Assembly (NCBI GenBank): GCA_035764005.1
Contig: DASTZZ010000063.1
Span: 1-64,000, forward strand
Source: Terriglobales bacterium
GTDB taxonomy: Bacteria; Acidobacteriota; Terriglobia; Terriglobales; Acidobacteriaceae
Direction: 5' to 3'
DNA length: 64,000 bases
The translations under genes were made by a program, and so were the position numbers. Below, one piece after another: positions 30,448 through 41,397 of the stretch (positions are counted from its first letter, which is position 1; every line of letters starts with the position of its first letter). The notes below the pieces were generated by a model. That model saw only the letters and a list, made by a program, of their open reading frames with translations, was not told the DNA's origin and ran no database searches.

Positions 30448-33048
30448 ATGCGTTTCCCGAATTGGCACCGACAGGATGACGACCTCACGGAGGAACTGCG
30501 CAGCCATTTCGAGATGGCGGTGCAGGAGCGCATGGAACGCGGGCAATCGAGAGCGGAGGCGGAGGCGGCGGTGAGACGCGAGTTCGGGAACGAACTACTC
30601 GTGCGTGAGACAACACGCGAGCAATGGGGTTGCGTGTGGCTGGAACAGCTCGCGCAAGACCTGCGCTATGCATTTCGGATGCTGCGCCGGTCACCGGGCT
30701 TTACCGCGGTTGCAGTGCTTACGCTCGCCATCGGGATCGGGGCAAACACTGCGATTTTTAGCGTCGTTGATGGTGTGCTTTTGCAGCCGCTTCCCTATCC
30801 CGGAGCTAATCGCGTAGCGAAAGTATTCATGCATTTTTCGCCGCAGAACGCGCCGCACGGCCACATGTGCCAGGCGGATTTTTCCGACTGGAGCGCGCAG
30901 AACCACGCGTTTGAGCAGGTCGCGGCTTACGCCAACGGTCTGTATGACATCACCGGCATCGGCCCGCCCGAGCAGGCGCGCGGCGTGAGCGTCACCGCTG
31001 GATTTTTTCCCATCATGCGCGTGCCGCCATTGATCGGTCGAACGATCGTGAATGGCGAAGATTCGGCTTCGGCGCCCGAAGTCGTTGTCCTGGGTGAACG
31101 CTTATGGCGTACCCGGTTCGGCGCGAGCGCTGATGCTGTCGGCAAGGTGATCGAGATCAACGGTCAGAAGGCCACGGTCATCGGAGTAATGCCGGAGAGC
31201 TTTCGCTTCCCGCGCGAAGATGCCGAGATCTGGACGAATCTGCATCTGACGCCGCCGAAGGGCCGCTTCCCATTCTTTTTGACCGGCCTGGCGCGGCTTC
31301 GGCCTGGAGTTACCTGGAAGCAGGCGCAAGCCGAGGCGAACAAAATTGGTCGCACGATTGAGCTTGCCGGGAACGGGGAATACCGAAATCTGACGATGCC
31401 CGTCGTTCCCATCCGCGAGGAGCTGGTGGGAGATGTGCGCCTGCCGCTGCTGGTGATGTTTGCAGCCGTGGTTGCGGTGCTGCTGATCGCGAGTGTGAAT
31501 GTCGCCAACCTGCTGCTGGCTCGCTCGACGGCGCGCGCGCGTGAAATGGCGGTGCGCGTGAGCATGGGAGCGAGTCGCAGCCGGCTGGTTCGGCAATTGC
31601 TCACGGAAAACCTTGCGCTTTCACTTGCGGGCTGCGTCGTCGGAACTGGGTTGGCGTGGTATGCGGTGCGATTGCTGCGCGTGTTGAATCCGGGGAACCT
31701 GCCGCGCATCGACGCTGTCCGATTGAATGCGCCGGTGCTGGCGTTCGCCATCCTGATGGCAATTCTGACCGCGATCCTCTTTGGAGTTGGACCGGCCCTT
31801 GAGAGCGCGCGGACTGAACCGGTGCGCGCGTTGAAAGACGATGTCCGCGCTGGCAGCGGCAAAGGTCGAACGAGGGCGGCATTGGTCGTCGCTGAGATTG
31901 CCTTGTCGTTCGTGCTGCTGATCGTCGGGGGTCTGTTACTGCGCAGCTTCGAGCGCCTGCAGCGAGTCGATACGGGTATCGAGACTCCGCCTGATGAGGT
32001 GCTCACGATGCTCGTCTCGCCGAGTGCCACTCGCTACAAAGATGCGAAGGCACAACTTGCGATCCTCGATCGCCTGATGGAACGAGTACGAAAAGTTCCA
32101 GGTGTCGAGACGGCGGCATGGGCTGATTCGCGTCCTCCGAATTACTGGTCGAATGACGACACGTTCAACATCAAAGGCAAGCCCTACAATCACGAGGCGT
32201 TTCCGTCGTCGCCGATTCCGAACGTCTCTCCGCAGTATTTCAGCGCGCTCGGAATTCCGCTGATCCGCGGCAGGTATTTCGAGAATTCGGACGCGAACGA
32301 CCGCCCGAACGTTGCGGTGATCAGTCAGGAACTCGCGCGACGCTACTTCCCCGGCGAGGATCCGATCGGGCAGGAGATTGCGCCCAGCGAGCCGAATCCG
32401 AAGCAGCCGTGGTACCGGATCGTGGGAGTTGTCGGCGACGTGAAGTACGCCGGCATGGCAAGCGAGCCGGCGCCGGTGTGGTACGCGGCAGTAGCGCAGG
32501 GACCAGGATTGCCGATGTTCCTGATCGTGCGCTCTTCGCGCGAGGCGTCTGCATTGGGCGAGGAGATCGAACGCGCAATTCATTCCGTGGATCCTGATGT
32601 TGTGGTGACCTACCGTGAAACGCTCGCCACAGTGATGGGCAACGCAGTGGCGCAACCGCGCTTTCGCACGGCATTGCTTTCGTTGTTTGCTGTGATTGCG
32701 CTGGTACTGGCAAGTATCGGGACTTACGGCGTGATTGCTTACTCAGTGACGCAACGCACGCGCGAGATCGGCGTCCGCATAGCGCTTGGCGCTCGACCGG
32801 CGCAGGTGCTCGGCATGATTCTGCGTCAGGGAGCAGGCCTCAGCGTGCTGGGCATTCTGATCGGAGTGGCCGGCGCGCTGGCTGCGACGCGCGCGCTGTC
32901 ATCGTTGCTTTTTGCCACCAGTCCCACAGACGCGCTGACGTTCGCCGCGGTCATTGCCGTTCTGATTGTTGTTTCACTTTGGGCAAGTTACGTTCCCGCG
33001 AGAAGGGCAATGCGGGTAAATCCGGTGGAGGCGCTGCGTGGGGAGTGA
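30448..33048 (+). CDS. MacB-like ABC permease, ADOP type with PadR-linked N-terminal domain
   Basis: The 866-residue protein begins with a helical domain of about 75 residues ([40 protein letters not shown]) that is typical of ADOP permeases encoded beside PadR regulators. Two MacB/FtsX modules follow. Landmarks are [80 protein letters not shown] and the closing [17 protein letters not shown]. No ATPase is encoded nearby. AGGAG a few bases before the ATG supports the start. Substrate unknown. Confidence 0.92.
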   Translation: MRFPNWHRQDDDLTEELRSHFEMAVQERMERGQSRAEAEAAVRREFGNELLVRETTREQWGCVWLEQLAQDLRYAFRMLRRSPGFTAVAVLTLAIGIGANTAIFSVVDGVLLQPLPYPGANRVAKVFMHFSPQNAPHGHMCQADFSDWSAQNHAFEQVAAYANGLYDITGIGPPEQARGVSVTAGFFPIMRVPPLIGRTIVNGEDSASAPEVVVLGERLWRTRFGASADAVGKVIEINGQKATVIGVMPESFRFPREDAEIWTNLHLTPPKGRFPFFLTGLARLRPGVTWKQAQAEANKIGRTIELAGNGEYRNLTMPVVPIREELVGDVRLPLLVMFAAVVAVLLIASVNVANLLLARSTARAREMAVRVSMGASRSRLVRQLLTENLALSLAGCVVGTGLAWYAVRLLRVLNPGNLPRIDAVRLNAPVLAFAILMAILTAILFGVGPALESARTEPVRALKDDVRAGSGKGRTRAALVVAEIALSFVLLIVGGLLLRSFERLQRVDTGIETPPDEVLTMLVSPSATRYKDAKAQLAILDRLMERVRKVPGVETAAWADSRPPNYWSNDDTFNIKGKPYNHEAFPSSPIPNVSPQYFSALGIPLIRGRYFENSDANDRPNVAVISQELARRYFPGEDPIGQEIAPSEPNPKQPWYRIVGVVGDVKYAGMASEPAPVWYAAVAQGPGLPMFLIVRSSREASALGEEIERAIHSVDPDVVVTYRETLATVMGNAVAQPRFRTALLSLFAVIALVLASIGTYGVIAYSVTQRTREIGVRIALGARPAQVLGMILRQGAGLSVLGILIGVAGALAATRALSSLLFATSPTDALTFAAVIAVLIVVSLWASYVPARRAMRVNPVEALRGE

Positions 33049-33447
33049 CCAGGCGTGGTAGTTTCTTTTGGGCGATTACTGTTCGTCCTCGGCGCGTCCT
33101 TCGTAGCCTCCGTGTTCAGCGCAGTTTAGCAGCTCACGTTCCCTTAGTTTGCAGCTTCTCACCTTCGGTGGGCTTTCTGCTCGCCTTCATTTTCAATGGC
33201 ATCAACGTTAGGTGAATTTTTTTAAAAGCTGAAATACGCGACTAATCCTCTGCCGGTCAGAAACTTGTGCCCATTCAGGTATCCGGCCGCGCTGCCTTTT
33301 GTTCACGACTCGTGCATAACACCAGCGATACAGCGGCATCCCATTCGCAAAGCAAACTGTTACATCGTGTGAGTGGATGCGTCGCTTCGAGCGCGATAAG
33401 ACAAGTGTGCTTATAAACAAAATCAAATACAGAGGTGTAGTAAAGCA
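33049..33447. other. Intergenic region, 399 bases
   Basis: No gene, RNA or strong repeat was recognised. The right end should hold the promoter of the small secreted protein. Base composition falls to more AT-rich values near 33190-33450 than in the surrounding genes. Confidence 0.5.
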
Positions 33448-34023
33448 ATGAAGAGACGCAGTTTAATGGCCGTGCTCACAACATTGTTGCTGAGTACAGG
33501 AATGATCTTCGCGCAAGCGGGCGGCAATGGAAATCCTCACGGACAAACATCTCTCCCAGTACCTGTGACCGGAACGTTCACTGCTCCCACTTCGGGAGCG
33601 CTCAGCTCGCTCAGTGCCCTGGGCAGTGGAACTATGGCGGGTACGTTTAACATCAACCAGTTTGCCGTGCAGAACAATGCCCAGGGCCAACCGCAGTTGG
33701 TGGCCATCGGCAATTTGATAGCAACGCTCACCAATAGCTCCGGACAGTCTCAGACCACGGTGCTGAACAATGTTGTCGCGGCGGTCGATCCAACCGGCAC
33801 TTGTCCAATTCTCTCGCTCACGCTAGCGCCGCTCCATCTCGATCTGCTTGGGCTCGTCGTGGACATTCCCAATCCCGTCAATTTGAACATCGTTGCGCAA
33901 TCCGGACCCGGCAACCTGCTCGGCAATCTGCTCTGCGATGTGACCGGTCTGCTCAACGGCGGAGGTGCGTTGCAAACCATCGCCAACGACTTGAACCAGA
34001 TCCTGGCCGGACTGGGATTATAG
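33448..34023 (+). CDS. Small secreted protein with a repeated LDLLGL-type motif
   Basis: The 191-residue protein has a signal peptide (LMAVLTTLLLSTGMIFAQ) and a Gly/Asn-rich start. Its second half contains LTLAPLHLDLLGLVVDIPNP and GPGNLLGNLLCDVTGLLNGG, a pair of hydrophobic motifs. I have the impression that they occur in many secreted proteins of actinobacteria and acidobacteria, but I know no function. Two Cys residues (CPIL and LLCD) may form a disulfide. GAGGTG lies upstream of the ATG. Confidence 0.75.
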   Translation: MKRRSLMAVLTTLLLSTGMIFAQAGGNGNPHGQTSLPVPVTGTFTAPTSGALSSLSALGSGTMAGTFNINQFAVQNNAQGQPQLVAIGNLIATLTNSSGQSQTTVLNNVVAAVDPTGTCPILSLTLAPLHLDLLGLVVDIPNPVNLNIVAQSGPGNLLGNLLCDVTGLLNGGGALQTIANDLNQILAGLGL

Positions 34024-34088
34024 AGAGCGCAAACCAATCAAAGACCAACGTAGCTGAACAACTGGGAGATGGAACGTTCCTTTTTGGG

Positions 34089-34137
34089 AATCGATGAGGA
34101 GCGTTCCATTCCATTGAATCGATGAGGAGCGTTCCAT
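34089..34137. repeat. Tandem 28-base repeat in a convergent 3' region
   Basis: The 21-base string beginning AATCGATGAGGAGCGTTCCA is present without change at 34089-34109 and 34117-34137, giving a period of 28. A GGAACGTTCC palindrome lies just to the left (near 34072). The block lies between two convergent genes. Confidence 0.7.
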
Positions 34138-34169
34138 CCCATTATTGAAGGTCGCCGGGATAATCGGGG

Positions 34170-36284
34170 CTACCGCTTGGCTGCCATGGCTCCGTCCCAT
34201 ACAGGATGCTCTGCGAGCAGGGCGGCGGCGCCGTGGGCGCTGAGGGGTTTGGAAAAGTAGTAGCCCTGCCCATATTTGCAGCGGAGCTTTCTCAGGCTCT
34301 CGAGCTGCTCGGCGGTCTCCACTCCTTCGGCGATGACGTCGAGGCGCAGATTGTTCGCCATTGGCAGGATGGTGCGGGCGATCTCCATGCCCTCATTTCC
34401 TTCCCAGTCCATGCCGCTGATGAAGGAACGATCGATCTTCAGCGTGTCCAGCGGGAAGCGATGGAGATAGCTGAGCGAGGAGTATCCGGTGCCGAAATCG
34501 TCGATGGCCAGGCTGATTCCGAGAGATTTAATTTCTTCCAGCATTTTCACTGCGGCTGCAGGATCTCCCATGACCGTGCTCTCAGTAATCTCAAGCTTTA
34601 ATGTCTGCGCGGGAATGCGGAACTCCTCGAGCAGCAAGCGAATCTCTTCCACAAGATTGCGCTGGACAAACTGTTTTGCCGAGAGATTCACGCTGATGGT
34701 CAGTTGCGAATAACTTTCAAACTGCTTTCTCCATTCGGCCATTTGCCGGCAGGCTTCGCGCAGATTCCACCAACCGAGATCGCGGATGAGGCCCGTTTCC
34801 TCGGCGACGGAGATGAACTCATAGGGTCCAACCAAGCCGCGCGTGGGATGCTGCCAACGTAGTAAGGCCTCGAAGCCGACGATCTCGCCTGAAGCGAGCG
34901 AGACGATGGGTTGATAGTAGTTCTCGAACTCTTGTCGGTCGATCGCGCGGCGCAGATCGGTTTCGAGCTGCAGACGCGCCATCACGCTGGCACGCATGTC
35001 GGCATCGAAGACTTCGTATCTCGCTTTGCCCAGCGACTTCGCGCGATACATTGCAGTGTCGGCGTCGCGGAGGATTTCTTCCGGCTCCTCGTAGGACGAA
35101 TTGCTCAACGCGATGCCGATACTGACCGAAGTGAAGACCTCTTTTCCTCCAATGGTGAAAGGAGATGTGAGCGCCTTCATGAGCCGGTCGGCGGCCTTCT
35201 TCGCGTCGTTGGGATCTTTGAGATCCTCGAGCAGGACCGTAAATTCGTCGCCGCCAAGTCGGGCCATGGTGAAGCCTTGTCCGAAGCGCGCGACGGTGTC
35301 GCTTGAGCGCAGAGACTTTTCCAGGCGAGTGGAGACGCCGACCAGCAACTGATCGCCTGCGAGGTGGCCAAGGCTGTCGTTGATCATCTTGAATCCATCG
35401 AGATCAAAAAACAGCACGGCGAAGATCGAGTCTTTGCGGCGTTTGATGTGCTTGATCGCTCGTCCGAGGCGATCGATAAACAGGAGACGATTAGGAAGAC
35501 CAGTTAGCGGATCGGAAACTTTCGCTTCGGTGATGTCGGTCAGTGATCCCGCCATGCGCAGCGCCTTGCCGGCCACGTCGTGCACGGCCAGGCCGCGGCT
35601 CAGCACCCAGCGGAAGGTTCCGTCGCGATGGAGCATGCGATGCTCGCTTTCAAAATGCGGGGTAGAACGCTTTTGGTGCGCGGCGATTTCCTCAGCGACG
35701 CGGTCGCGATCGGCGTCGTGAATGCGTCCGAGCCATTCTTCGGGGCTCTCGCCGATTTCATGCTCCTGATATCCGAGCATCGACTTCCAACGCGCGGAGT
35801 AGTAGACGTTATTGGCAACCAGGTTCCAGTCCCAGAGGCCGTCATTGGCGCCCTGGGCGGCGAGCGCATAGCGCTGCTCGCTCTCTCTCAAAGCTTCTTG
35901 CGCGCGCTTGTGCGATAGCTGTGTTCCAATACGGGCCAAAGCGACGGGAAAATCGATGGGTTTAGTTACGTAGTCATTGGCCCCAAGATCGAGTGCCCGC
36001 ACAACGTCCTCGCTTTGGTCTTTTGCGGTGACCATGATGATGGGGAGCTCGATGGACGAATACGCGGCGCGGAGAGTCTTGAGGGCGTCGAGTCCGCTGA
36101 TCTCCGGCATCTCGATATCGAGCAAGACGAGATCGACAGCGTCTTTTTTCACCCGCTCGATGAGGTTTCGCGCATGCTCGGCTACGTCGATGACATAGCC
36201 TTTACGCGCGAGCCGGCGAGCCAGCATGTCGCGGTTCATTTCGTTGTCGTCGACGATGAGTAATCTGCTCTGCTCGGTTTTCAT
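34170..36284 (-). CDS. Response regulator with PAS, GGDEF and EAL domains
   Basis: 704 residues: receiver (Asp about 56, LVLLDIEMPEISG), PAS about 135-255, GGDEF about 256-425, EAL about 440-690. The cyclase motif LGGDEF is intact at 344-348. The usual inhibitory-site spacing RxxD-x5-GGDEF is broken: RSSD at 326-329 is followed by 14 residues because nine extra residues (FGQGFTMAR) lie between. The EAL side keeps EALLRW, NLSAKQF, EITES, DDFGTGYSSLSYL, KIDRSFI and AEGVET, so phosphodiesterase activity is likely. It ends an operon whose upstream genes encode a receptor, YfiR-like protein and hybrid kinase. It should set cyclic-di-GMP level. Confidence 0.93.
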   Translation of the reverse strand: MKTEQSRLLIVDDNEMNRDMLARRLARKGYVIDVAEHARNLIERVKKDAVDLVLLDIEMPEISGLDALKTLRAAYSSIELPIIMVTAKDQSEDVVRALDLGANDYVTKPIDFPVALARIGTQLSHKRAQEALRESEQRYALAAQGANDGLWDWNLVANNVYYSARWKSMLGYQEHEIGESPEEWLGRIHDADRDRVAEEIAAHQKRSTPHFESEHRMLHRDGTFRWVLSRGLAVHDVAGKALRMAGSLTDITEAKVSDPLTGLPNRLLFIDRLGRAIKHIKRRKDSIFAVLFFDLDGFKMINDSLGHLAGDQLLVGVSTRLEKSLRSSDTVARFGQGFTMARLGGDEFTVLLEDLKDPNDAKKAADRLMKALTSPFTIGGKEVFTSVSIGIALSNSSYEEPEEILRDADTAMYRAKSLGKARYEVFDADMRASVMARLQLETDLRRAIDRQEFENYYQPIVSLASGEIVGFEALLRWQHPTRGLVGPYEFISVAEETGLIRDLGWWNLREACRQMAEWRKQFESYSQLTISVNLSAKQFVQRNLVEEIRLLLEEFRIPAQTLKLEITESTVMGDPAAAVKMLEEIKSLGISLAIDDFGTGYSSLSYLHRFPLDTLKIDRSFISGMDWEGNEGMEIARTILPMANNLRLDVIAEGVETAEQLESLRKLRCKYGQGYYFSKPLSAHGAAALLAEHPVWDGAMAAKR

Positions 36285-36658
36285 GACACACTCTTCTCTA
36301 CGAGCAAGTGCTCGATCTTTTCGCTCAGACGTCCGAATTCCACCGGCTTGGTGTCGTAATCATCGCAGCCGATTTCAAATGCCTTCTGCCGGTCTGTGGA
36401 GAGCGCATGCGCGGTGAGTGCGATTACCGGTATCCCTTTAGTCTCCGGGTTGCTCTTCAGGAACTTTGTTACCTGCCAGCCATCCATTTTGGGAAGGCTG
36501 ATATCCATGAGGATCAAGTCGGGACTTTCCGAGCTCGCCAACTCAAGCCCCTGCTCGCCATCGTGGGCCATCACTACTGCATAGCCTTTTCTCTGCAGGC
36601 GGCGCGATAACATATCGCGGTTCATTTCGTTGTCTTCAACCAGCAGGATTTTTGGCAT
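36281..36658 (-). CDS. Single-domain response regulator (CheY-like)
   Basis: The ATG at 36658 gives MPKILLVEDNEMNRDMLSRR, a normal receiver start; a longer frame to 36796 overlaps the upstream gene. The 125-residue protein has acid pocket ED, phospho-acceptor Asp in LILMDISLPKMDG, Thr in IPVIALTAHA and Lys in YDTKPVEF. There is no output domain. Its stop overlaps the start of the GGDEF/EAL gene (ATGA). It is likely a phosphorelay link between the hybrid kinase and the GGDEF/EAL protein. Confidence 0.92.
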   Translation of the reverse strand: MPKILLVEDNEMNRDMLSRRLQRKGYAVVMAHDGEQGLELASSESPDLILMDISLPKMDGWQVTKFLKSNPETKGIPVIALTAHALSTDRQKAFEIGCDDYDTKPVEFGRLSEKIEHLLVEKSVS

Positions 36659-36668
36659 AACTACCCTC

Positions 36669-38702
36669 TCACGCCTTGGTGGGCGCGAATTCTTCGCGCT
36701 TTTCCATTGTGCGGTTACTTGAATTTCTGTTGGGAGACTTGGAAGAACGACCCGCGCGATATTTTTCGATGAGTACCGCGAGTCGCTCACGATCAAGCGG
36801 TTTTACTAAGTAGTTCGAAGCGCCCATGCTAAGCGCTAAAGATTCGTTGTCGATGATGGTCAACATAATGACAGGAATGCTGGAGAGCTCCGGATCTGTC
36901 TTAAGCTCGTGAAGCACTGACCATCCATCACGGTCGGGAAGGAGGACGTCGAGCGTGATGGCAAACGGCCGCATCCGCCTGGCCAGTTCGATTCCCTCTT
37001 CACCGCTGCCGGTCACCATTACGTTCAGCCCAAGCTTGCTTAAAGAGCGAGACATCAAGTCGCGACATGTCGCGTCGTCGTCGATCACGAGAATCGTGTC
37101 TTGATTGCTCGCGCCAGTCCGCTGTGGTTTTGCCGGCTCCAGGGTCGTTTCCGACAATGGGCTTTCTTGTCCCTCCGTCTTGACCTCAACTGGCAGCAGG
37201 ACCGTGAAGGTTGAGCCTTTGCCGGGCTCACTCTCCACATCAATGTGCCCGTTCATCATCTGCGCGAAACGGTGGCTGATCGCAAGGCCAAGACCCGTTC
37301 CGCCGTACTTGCGGGAGATCGACGTGTCGGCTTGAGCGAACTCCTGGAAAAGTTGTTTCCGCTGCTTCGGCGTAATACCAATTCCGGTGTCGCGAACCTC
37401 GAAACGAATCCAGTTCTGACCTTCGGCCGTGACAGGTTCAACATTCACTGATATTGTTCCCGATTCGGTAAACTTACACGCATTACTTACCAGATTGACC
37501 AGGATCTGGCGAACCTTGGTTACATCCGCTCGCATCGAGTCCACGCCATCCGCGATGCGGACGTTAATCTTGTTGGAATTCTTAGCGGCCGCCGGCTCGA
37601 GCGTCGTAACGATCTGGCGAATCATCGGCGGTACATCGAAGATTTCCAGGTGCAATGTCATCTTTCCCGCTTCGATCTTCGACAGATCAAGGACGTCGTT
37701 GATCAATGAAAGCAAGTGCTTGCCGGCTGTCTGAATCTTCTGCAGATCCTGAATTGCTTCGGTGTTGCCCGATTCGCGCGTTTCCTCTTCCAGCATTTCG
37801 CTGTAGCCGATGATCGCGTTTAACGGCGTACGCAGCTCATGGCTCATATTTGCCAGGAAAGCGCTCTTCGCTCGACTCGCCTCTTCAGCCGCGTGCTTAG
37901 CTTTGAGAAGCTCTTCTTGTGCCTGCTGTCGTTGAGCAACTTCCCTTTCGAGCTCTTCGGTTCTGGCATGCAACTGATCATTGGCATTCAGCAAGGCCGT
38001 GTCGCGCTGCTGAATTTCGGCGAGCATATTGTTGAAACCGTCCATTAACCTGCCGATTTCGTCGCCATATGGGTTCTCCGCACGTATTTCATAGTTCTTG
38101 TTCGCGGAAACGATCCTTATCGTGTCTTCGAGTTGCAGGATTGGCAGAGAAATCATTCGCTGCAGCTTCGAGGAGAGGAGCAACGCAAACAAACCCGATG
38201 CGAAAACGAAGATGAAGAAGATCAGAGCATAACGTTTGGCACGCCTTGACCACTCGCGCATATCAGATCGCAACAAGAGTGTGCCGACGTGCTCTCCGTT
38301 TAGGCTCACATCGTGAAGCACGTCAAAGTACCCGCCCTCGAAGTGGTAGCCTGCAAGAGACAGAATCGGCGGGACAACGGCCGGTGCAGCTTTGCCGCTG
38401 GGAATGTACTGCGCAAAGATCTTCCCGTCGGGCGTATACAACACTGCAGCAACGATGTCCTCCTTGGCCTTCAACGCGGCCAGGGTCGCAGTGGCTACAG
38501 GTTCATCCTTGAAGGCCATCGCGGCGGCGCTGTTATAACCAATAATTTGCGCCTGCGTTTCTAAATCCTGAGTAAGCAGATGGCGGAAGGAGATTAGATC
38601 GTAAGTAAGGAAACTCGCTGAAGAAAGCAGAAGAGCGACGCTGCTGGTCAGCATCGTGATCAACATCAACTTCCGCTTGATGGAGAGGTTCTGGAGTTTC
38701 AT
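36669..38702 (-). CDS. Hybrid histidine kinase with periplasmic sensor domain and HAMP
   Basis: 677 residues: first membrane helix about 11-33, a periplasmic domain of CHASE8-type look ([35 protein letters not shown]) to about 155, second helix 158-178, HAMP about 180-235, coiled coil, then the kinase core. The H-box is [20 protein letters not shown] with His 288; the ATPase has [30 protein letters not shown]-terminal receiver carries Asp in [13 protein letters not shown]. The gene overlaps the YfiR-like gene by 4 bases, which suggests that the periplasmic protein modulates this kinase, like YfiR does with YfiN. Confidence 0.93.
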   Translation of the reverse strand: MKLQNLSIKRKLMLITMLTSSVALLLSSASFLTYDLISFRHLLTQDLETQAQIIGYNSAAAMAFKDEPVATATLAALKAKEDIVAAVLYTPDGKIFAQYIPSGKAAPAVVPPILSLAGYHFEGGYFDVLHDVSLNGEHVGTLLLRSDMREWSRRAKRYALIFFIFVFASGLFALLLSSKLQRMISLPILQLEDTIRIVSANKNYEIRAENPYGDEIGRLMDGFNNMLAEIQQRDTALLNANDQLHARTEELEREVAQRQQAQEELLKAKHAAEEASRAKSAFLANMSHELRTPLNAIIGYSEMLEEETRESGNTEAIQDLQKIQTAGKHLLSLINDVLDLSKIEAGKMTLHLEIFDVPPMIRQIVTTLEPAAAKNSNKINVRIADGVDSMRADVTKVRQILVNLVSNACKFTESGTISVNVEPVTAEGQNWIRFEVRDTGIGITPKQRKQLFQEFAQADTSISRKYGGTGLGLAISHRFAQMMNGHIDVESEPGKGSTFTVLLPVEVKTEGQESPLSETTLEPAKPQRTGASNQDTILVIDDDATCRDLMSRSLSKLGLNVMVTGSGEEGIELARRMRPFAITLDVLLPDRDGWSVLHELKTDPELSSIPVIMLTIIDNESLALSMGASNYLVKPLDRERLAVLIEKYRAGRSSKSPNRNSSNRTMEKREEFAPTKA

Positions 38703-39286
38703 TCCGTCTTCCTTCCATCACCCGGTTGCTGAATAACTTTCGCCAATACGAGTAGTCTGGAGCTGATATTGAGATCGGCTTCCTTTGCCGCATCTACGTT
38801 TACTTCGAAGCGGACTTTGTTCTGCTCCAGAGTCAGATTGATGATCCCGCCGCGATCGGCAAAACCGGGAATTTCGCTGATCGTAAGTATGGGAGTCCCT
38901 CTCGTTAACCGGATCGTGTCGGCTACGTGAGAGCCGAGCGACGAGCCGATAAAGAGAATGTGGCACTCCTTAACGTCAGCTGTGGGTTTCAATCTCTTGA
39001 TCAGGAATGGATGCCCGTTGACCTTCTTCCCTTCGAGGACTTTGTCAATGATCGGACCAAAGGGATCATTGCCGACGATCCCTATCACGATAGGAGAATC
39101 GGGCTGAGCGAACGCAGTCGCAGGCCATTCAACGAGCTTGGCGAAGTTATAAATGTAGCCGGCTTTGATCAGATACTCCGATGATGCTTCGCTGTCCTGT
39201 GCCCAGGCACATGAGACCTGGCCCAGCATCATCACCACCATAAAAATGATCAATCGCCGCACTGTCATGATCGCTCTATTCCGCAT
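38699..39286 (-). CDS. YfiR-like periplasmic regulatory protein
   Basis: The 195-residue secreted protein has a signal peptide ([19 protein letters not shown]) and YfiR (DUF4154) landmarks: [45 protein letters not shown] and [20 protein letters not shown] with KVRFEVN. In Pseudomonas, YfiR restrains the diguanylate cyclase YfiN in the periplasm. Here it lies between a TonB-dependent receptor and a hybrid kinase. ATG at 39286 lacks a clear ribosome-binding site; ATG at 39268 is a possible alternative. Confidence 0.9.
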   Translation of the reverse strand: MRNRAIMTVRRLIIFMVVMMLGQVSCAWAQDSEASSEYLIKAGYIYNFAKLVEWPATAFAQPDSPIVIGIVGNDPFGPIIDKVLEGKKVNGHPFLIKRLKPTADVKECHILFIGSSLGSHVADTIRLTRGTPILTISEIPGFADRGGIINLTLEQNKVRFEVNVDAAKEADLNISSRLLVLAKVIQQPGDGRKTE

Positions 39287-39332
39287 TGGCGAAACTCTAT
39301 CGCCGAAAATGAATAACAGACTGCTTACTGCG

Positions 39333-41384
39333 TTAGTCGACTCTCCACGTAATTTGCCCGTATACGGTGCGCTTCACTTCTGTGGGAGCCGTGTTAATGA
39401 AGTCCGGCAGGAACTCCAGATGGCGATTGTTGAGCAGATTCTGGCTACCAATAGAGAGCTCCACGCCAGATCCCGCCTTCCAGCTCAGGTGCATATCGAG
39501 CGAGTTGTAGCTGGGAATACTCAAACCCGGCAGACTACCGACGTGACGCACGATGAAATCGTGCTCAAAATGCCTACCAAGGTCCAATGAAGACCGCAAG
39601 TACACTTGATTATGCGGGCTCGATCCTGCCGGGTTATCGGGAAGAGGATCAAGGCTGTTCGAATTCTTTCTAAGGCTCATCTGCAGATAGCTGTAAGAGC
39701 CAAGAAGCCGCCATTTAGGCACTACTCGCCAATCGCCGAAGATTTCTCCGCCGTAAGTGCCGCCGCCCATGTTGTTGGCTGCGTAGAACGGAACCAGAAC
39801 ATCGGTCGGAATTGGATTGCCTTCAATCGTAGGCTGACCCGGCTCTGCGGTTCTCAAATGGGAATATTGATTGTAGAAAGTGGCAACATCCGCTGAGAAG
39901 TTGCTCGAAACCTGCATGCGATATCCCAGCTCGTATGCCAGCAGGTCTTCTGATTTGAAATCATGATTTCCCAATATGGCGACGACCGCAGGCAAGGGAG
40001 CCGGATTGCCGGGACCGCCCGGCGGAATCACCTGAGAGTTCAATTGCAGACCCTCTTCTGTGATTGCGGGTGTGCGAACCGCTCGTGATACCGCAGTCCA
40101 TACCGATTGCGTCTTGGTCAGGTTCCACAACAGGCGCGCATTCGGTTCGACTTCAAACCCGGTGAATTGGTTATGTTCCAGTTTGCTGCCTAGCGTCAAA
40201 CGCAGACGCCGGTCGGCAAAGCTGATTTCATCTTGAGCAAAAGCACTGAATTGGTTGAGTGTAAGTTGGTTCGGTTCTATTGCAACTGTAAAGCTCGAAT
40301 CGTTGTTGTCGTTGATCGCGCGGTAACCAAGTCCCCACACCACTTCGTGGTTCGAACCAGGGTGGAACGAATGCTGGAAATCGATATCGAAGATATTCTG
40401 CCGATCAGAGAACAGAGAATCGTCGATGAGCTTGGTATGGTCGTAATACATCTGTAATGACATCGTCGAGGTCGCGAACGAGTGGTTCCAGCGTCCCAGA
40501 ATGTTTCCGCCGCTGAAGCTGCCTTGATTCGGGAAAGTGTCGCTAAACGGAGCTGTCAGGGCCGGGATAGTCAGAGTTTCGCCAAATTTGCTGCGATGGA
40601 CATCCCCTTGCAGGGTCAACGAGTCGGGTCCGGACGGCGACCAGTCAGTTCGGAAGCCGCCGCGCCAGGCGTCCCAATTGTCGTTAGCAGTAATATCTGT
40701 ACCCGGATAATTTGAAGGGCCAATATTGAAGTACTTGCCGTAAGCTCGATAGTAAGTATCTTTGTTGAGCTTTCCACCGTAACGAACGTTTGTTGCTCCC
40801 CGTTCTTCTGTTCCGCCGCCCGCAGTCACTACGGCCGACTGCGTCGACTGTGCCGACTTCGTAATGATGTTTATCACGCCATCAACCGCGTTCGCGCCCC
40901 ACAGTGTCGCTCCGGGGCCGCGGATGACTTCGATGCGATCAACATCCTCGAGCATCACGTCTTGAACGTTCCAATACACCCCCGAGAAGAGAGGCGTATA
41001 GACACTGCGGCCATCAATGAGCACCAACAGCTTGTTGTCGAAGCGTCCGTTGAATCCGCGCGAGGCGATTGCCCACTTGTTTTCGTCGATGCGGGCCACC
41101 TGAATTCCAGGCACCATTCGCAATGCTTCGGGTATGCTGGTCGCGCCGGAGCGACGGATGTCGTCTTGTGTGATTACGAACACAGCGGCTGCCGCGTCGG
41201 CTAGTTTCTGGCTCCTCTTGGAGACTGAGGTGACCTGCATATTCATGAGATCTTCCATGCTCATGGCGGTGACGTCAGGAAGATCGCTCTGCTGCGGCGC
41301 CGCAAACGTGCTGGTCGTAAACAGCAGCACAAGTGCAAGCACCTGTCTCATGAATCGAACGGTTTGGGGGTTGGCGGATGACAT
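39333..41384 (-). CDS. TonB-dependent outer-membrane receptor
   Basis: The 683-residue protein has a signal peptide (FMRQVLALVLLFTTSTFAAP), the sequence LMNMQVTSVSKRSQKLADAA, a plug domain (AAVFVITQDDIRRSGATSIP, GFNGRFDNKLLVLIDGRSVY, RIEVIRGPGATLWGANAVDG, VINIITK), then a beta-barrel that ends in TVYGQITWRVD. This type, with MSMEDLMNM near the start, is often found beside YfiR and signalling kinases in environmental bacteria, by my recollection. It may import or sense a ligand. Only 13 bases separate it from the methyltransferase gene upstream. Confidence 0.92.
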   Translation of the reverse strand: MSSANPQTVRFMRQVLALVLLFTTSTFAAPQQSDLPDVTAMSMEDLMNMQVTSVSKRSQKLADAAAAVFVITQDDIRRSGATSIPEALRMVPGIQVARIDENKWAIASRGFNGRFDNKLLVLIDGRSVYTPLFSGVYWNVQDVMLEDVDRIEVIRGPGATLWGANAVDGVINIITKSAQSTQSAVVTAGGGTEERGATNVRYGGKLNKDTYYRAYGKYFNIGPSNYPGTDITANDNWDAWRGGFRTDWSPSGPDSLTLQGDVHRSKFGETLTIPALTAPFSDTFPNQGSFSGGNILGRWNHSFATSTMSLQMYYDHTKLIDDSLFSDRQNIFDIDFQHSFHPGSNHEVVWGLGYRAINDNNDSSFTVAIEPNQLTLNQFSAFAQDEISFADRRLRLTLGSKLEHNQFTGFEVEPNARLLWNLTKTQSVWTAVSRAVRTPAITEEGLQLNSQVIPPGGPGNPAPLPAVVAILGNHDFKSEDLLAYELGYRMQVSSNFSADVATFYNQYSHLRTAEPGQPTIEGNPIPTDVLVPFYAANNMGGGTYGGEIFGDWRVVPKWRLLGSYSYLQMSLRKNSNSLDPLPDNPAGSSPHNQVYLRSSLDLGRHFEHDFIVRHVGSLPGLSIPSYNSLDMHLSWKAGSGVELSIGSQNLLNNRHLEFLPDFINTAPTEVKRTVYGQITWRVD

Positions 41385-41397
41385 AGTTACTGTCCCT

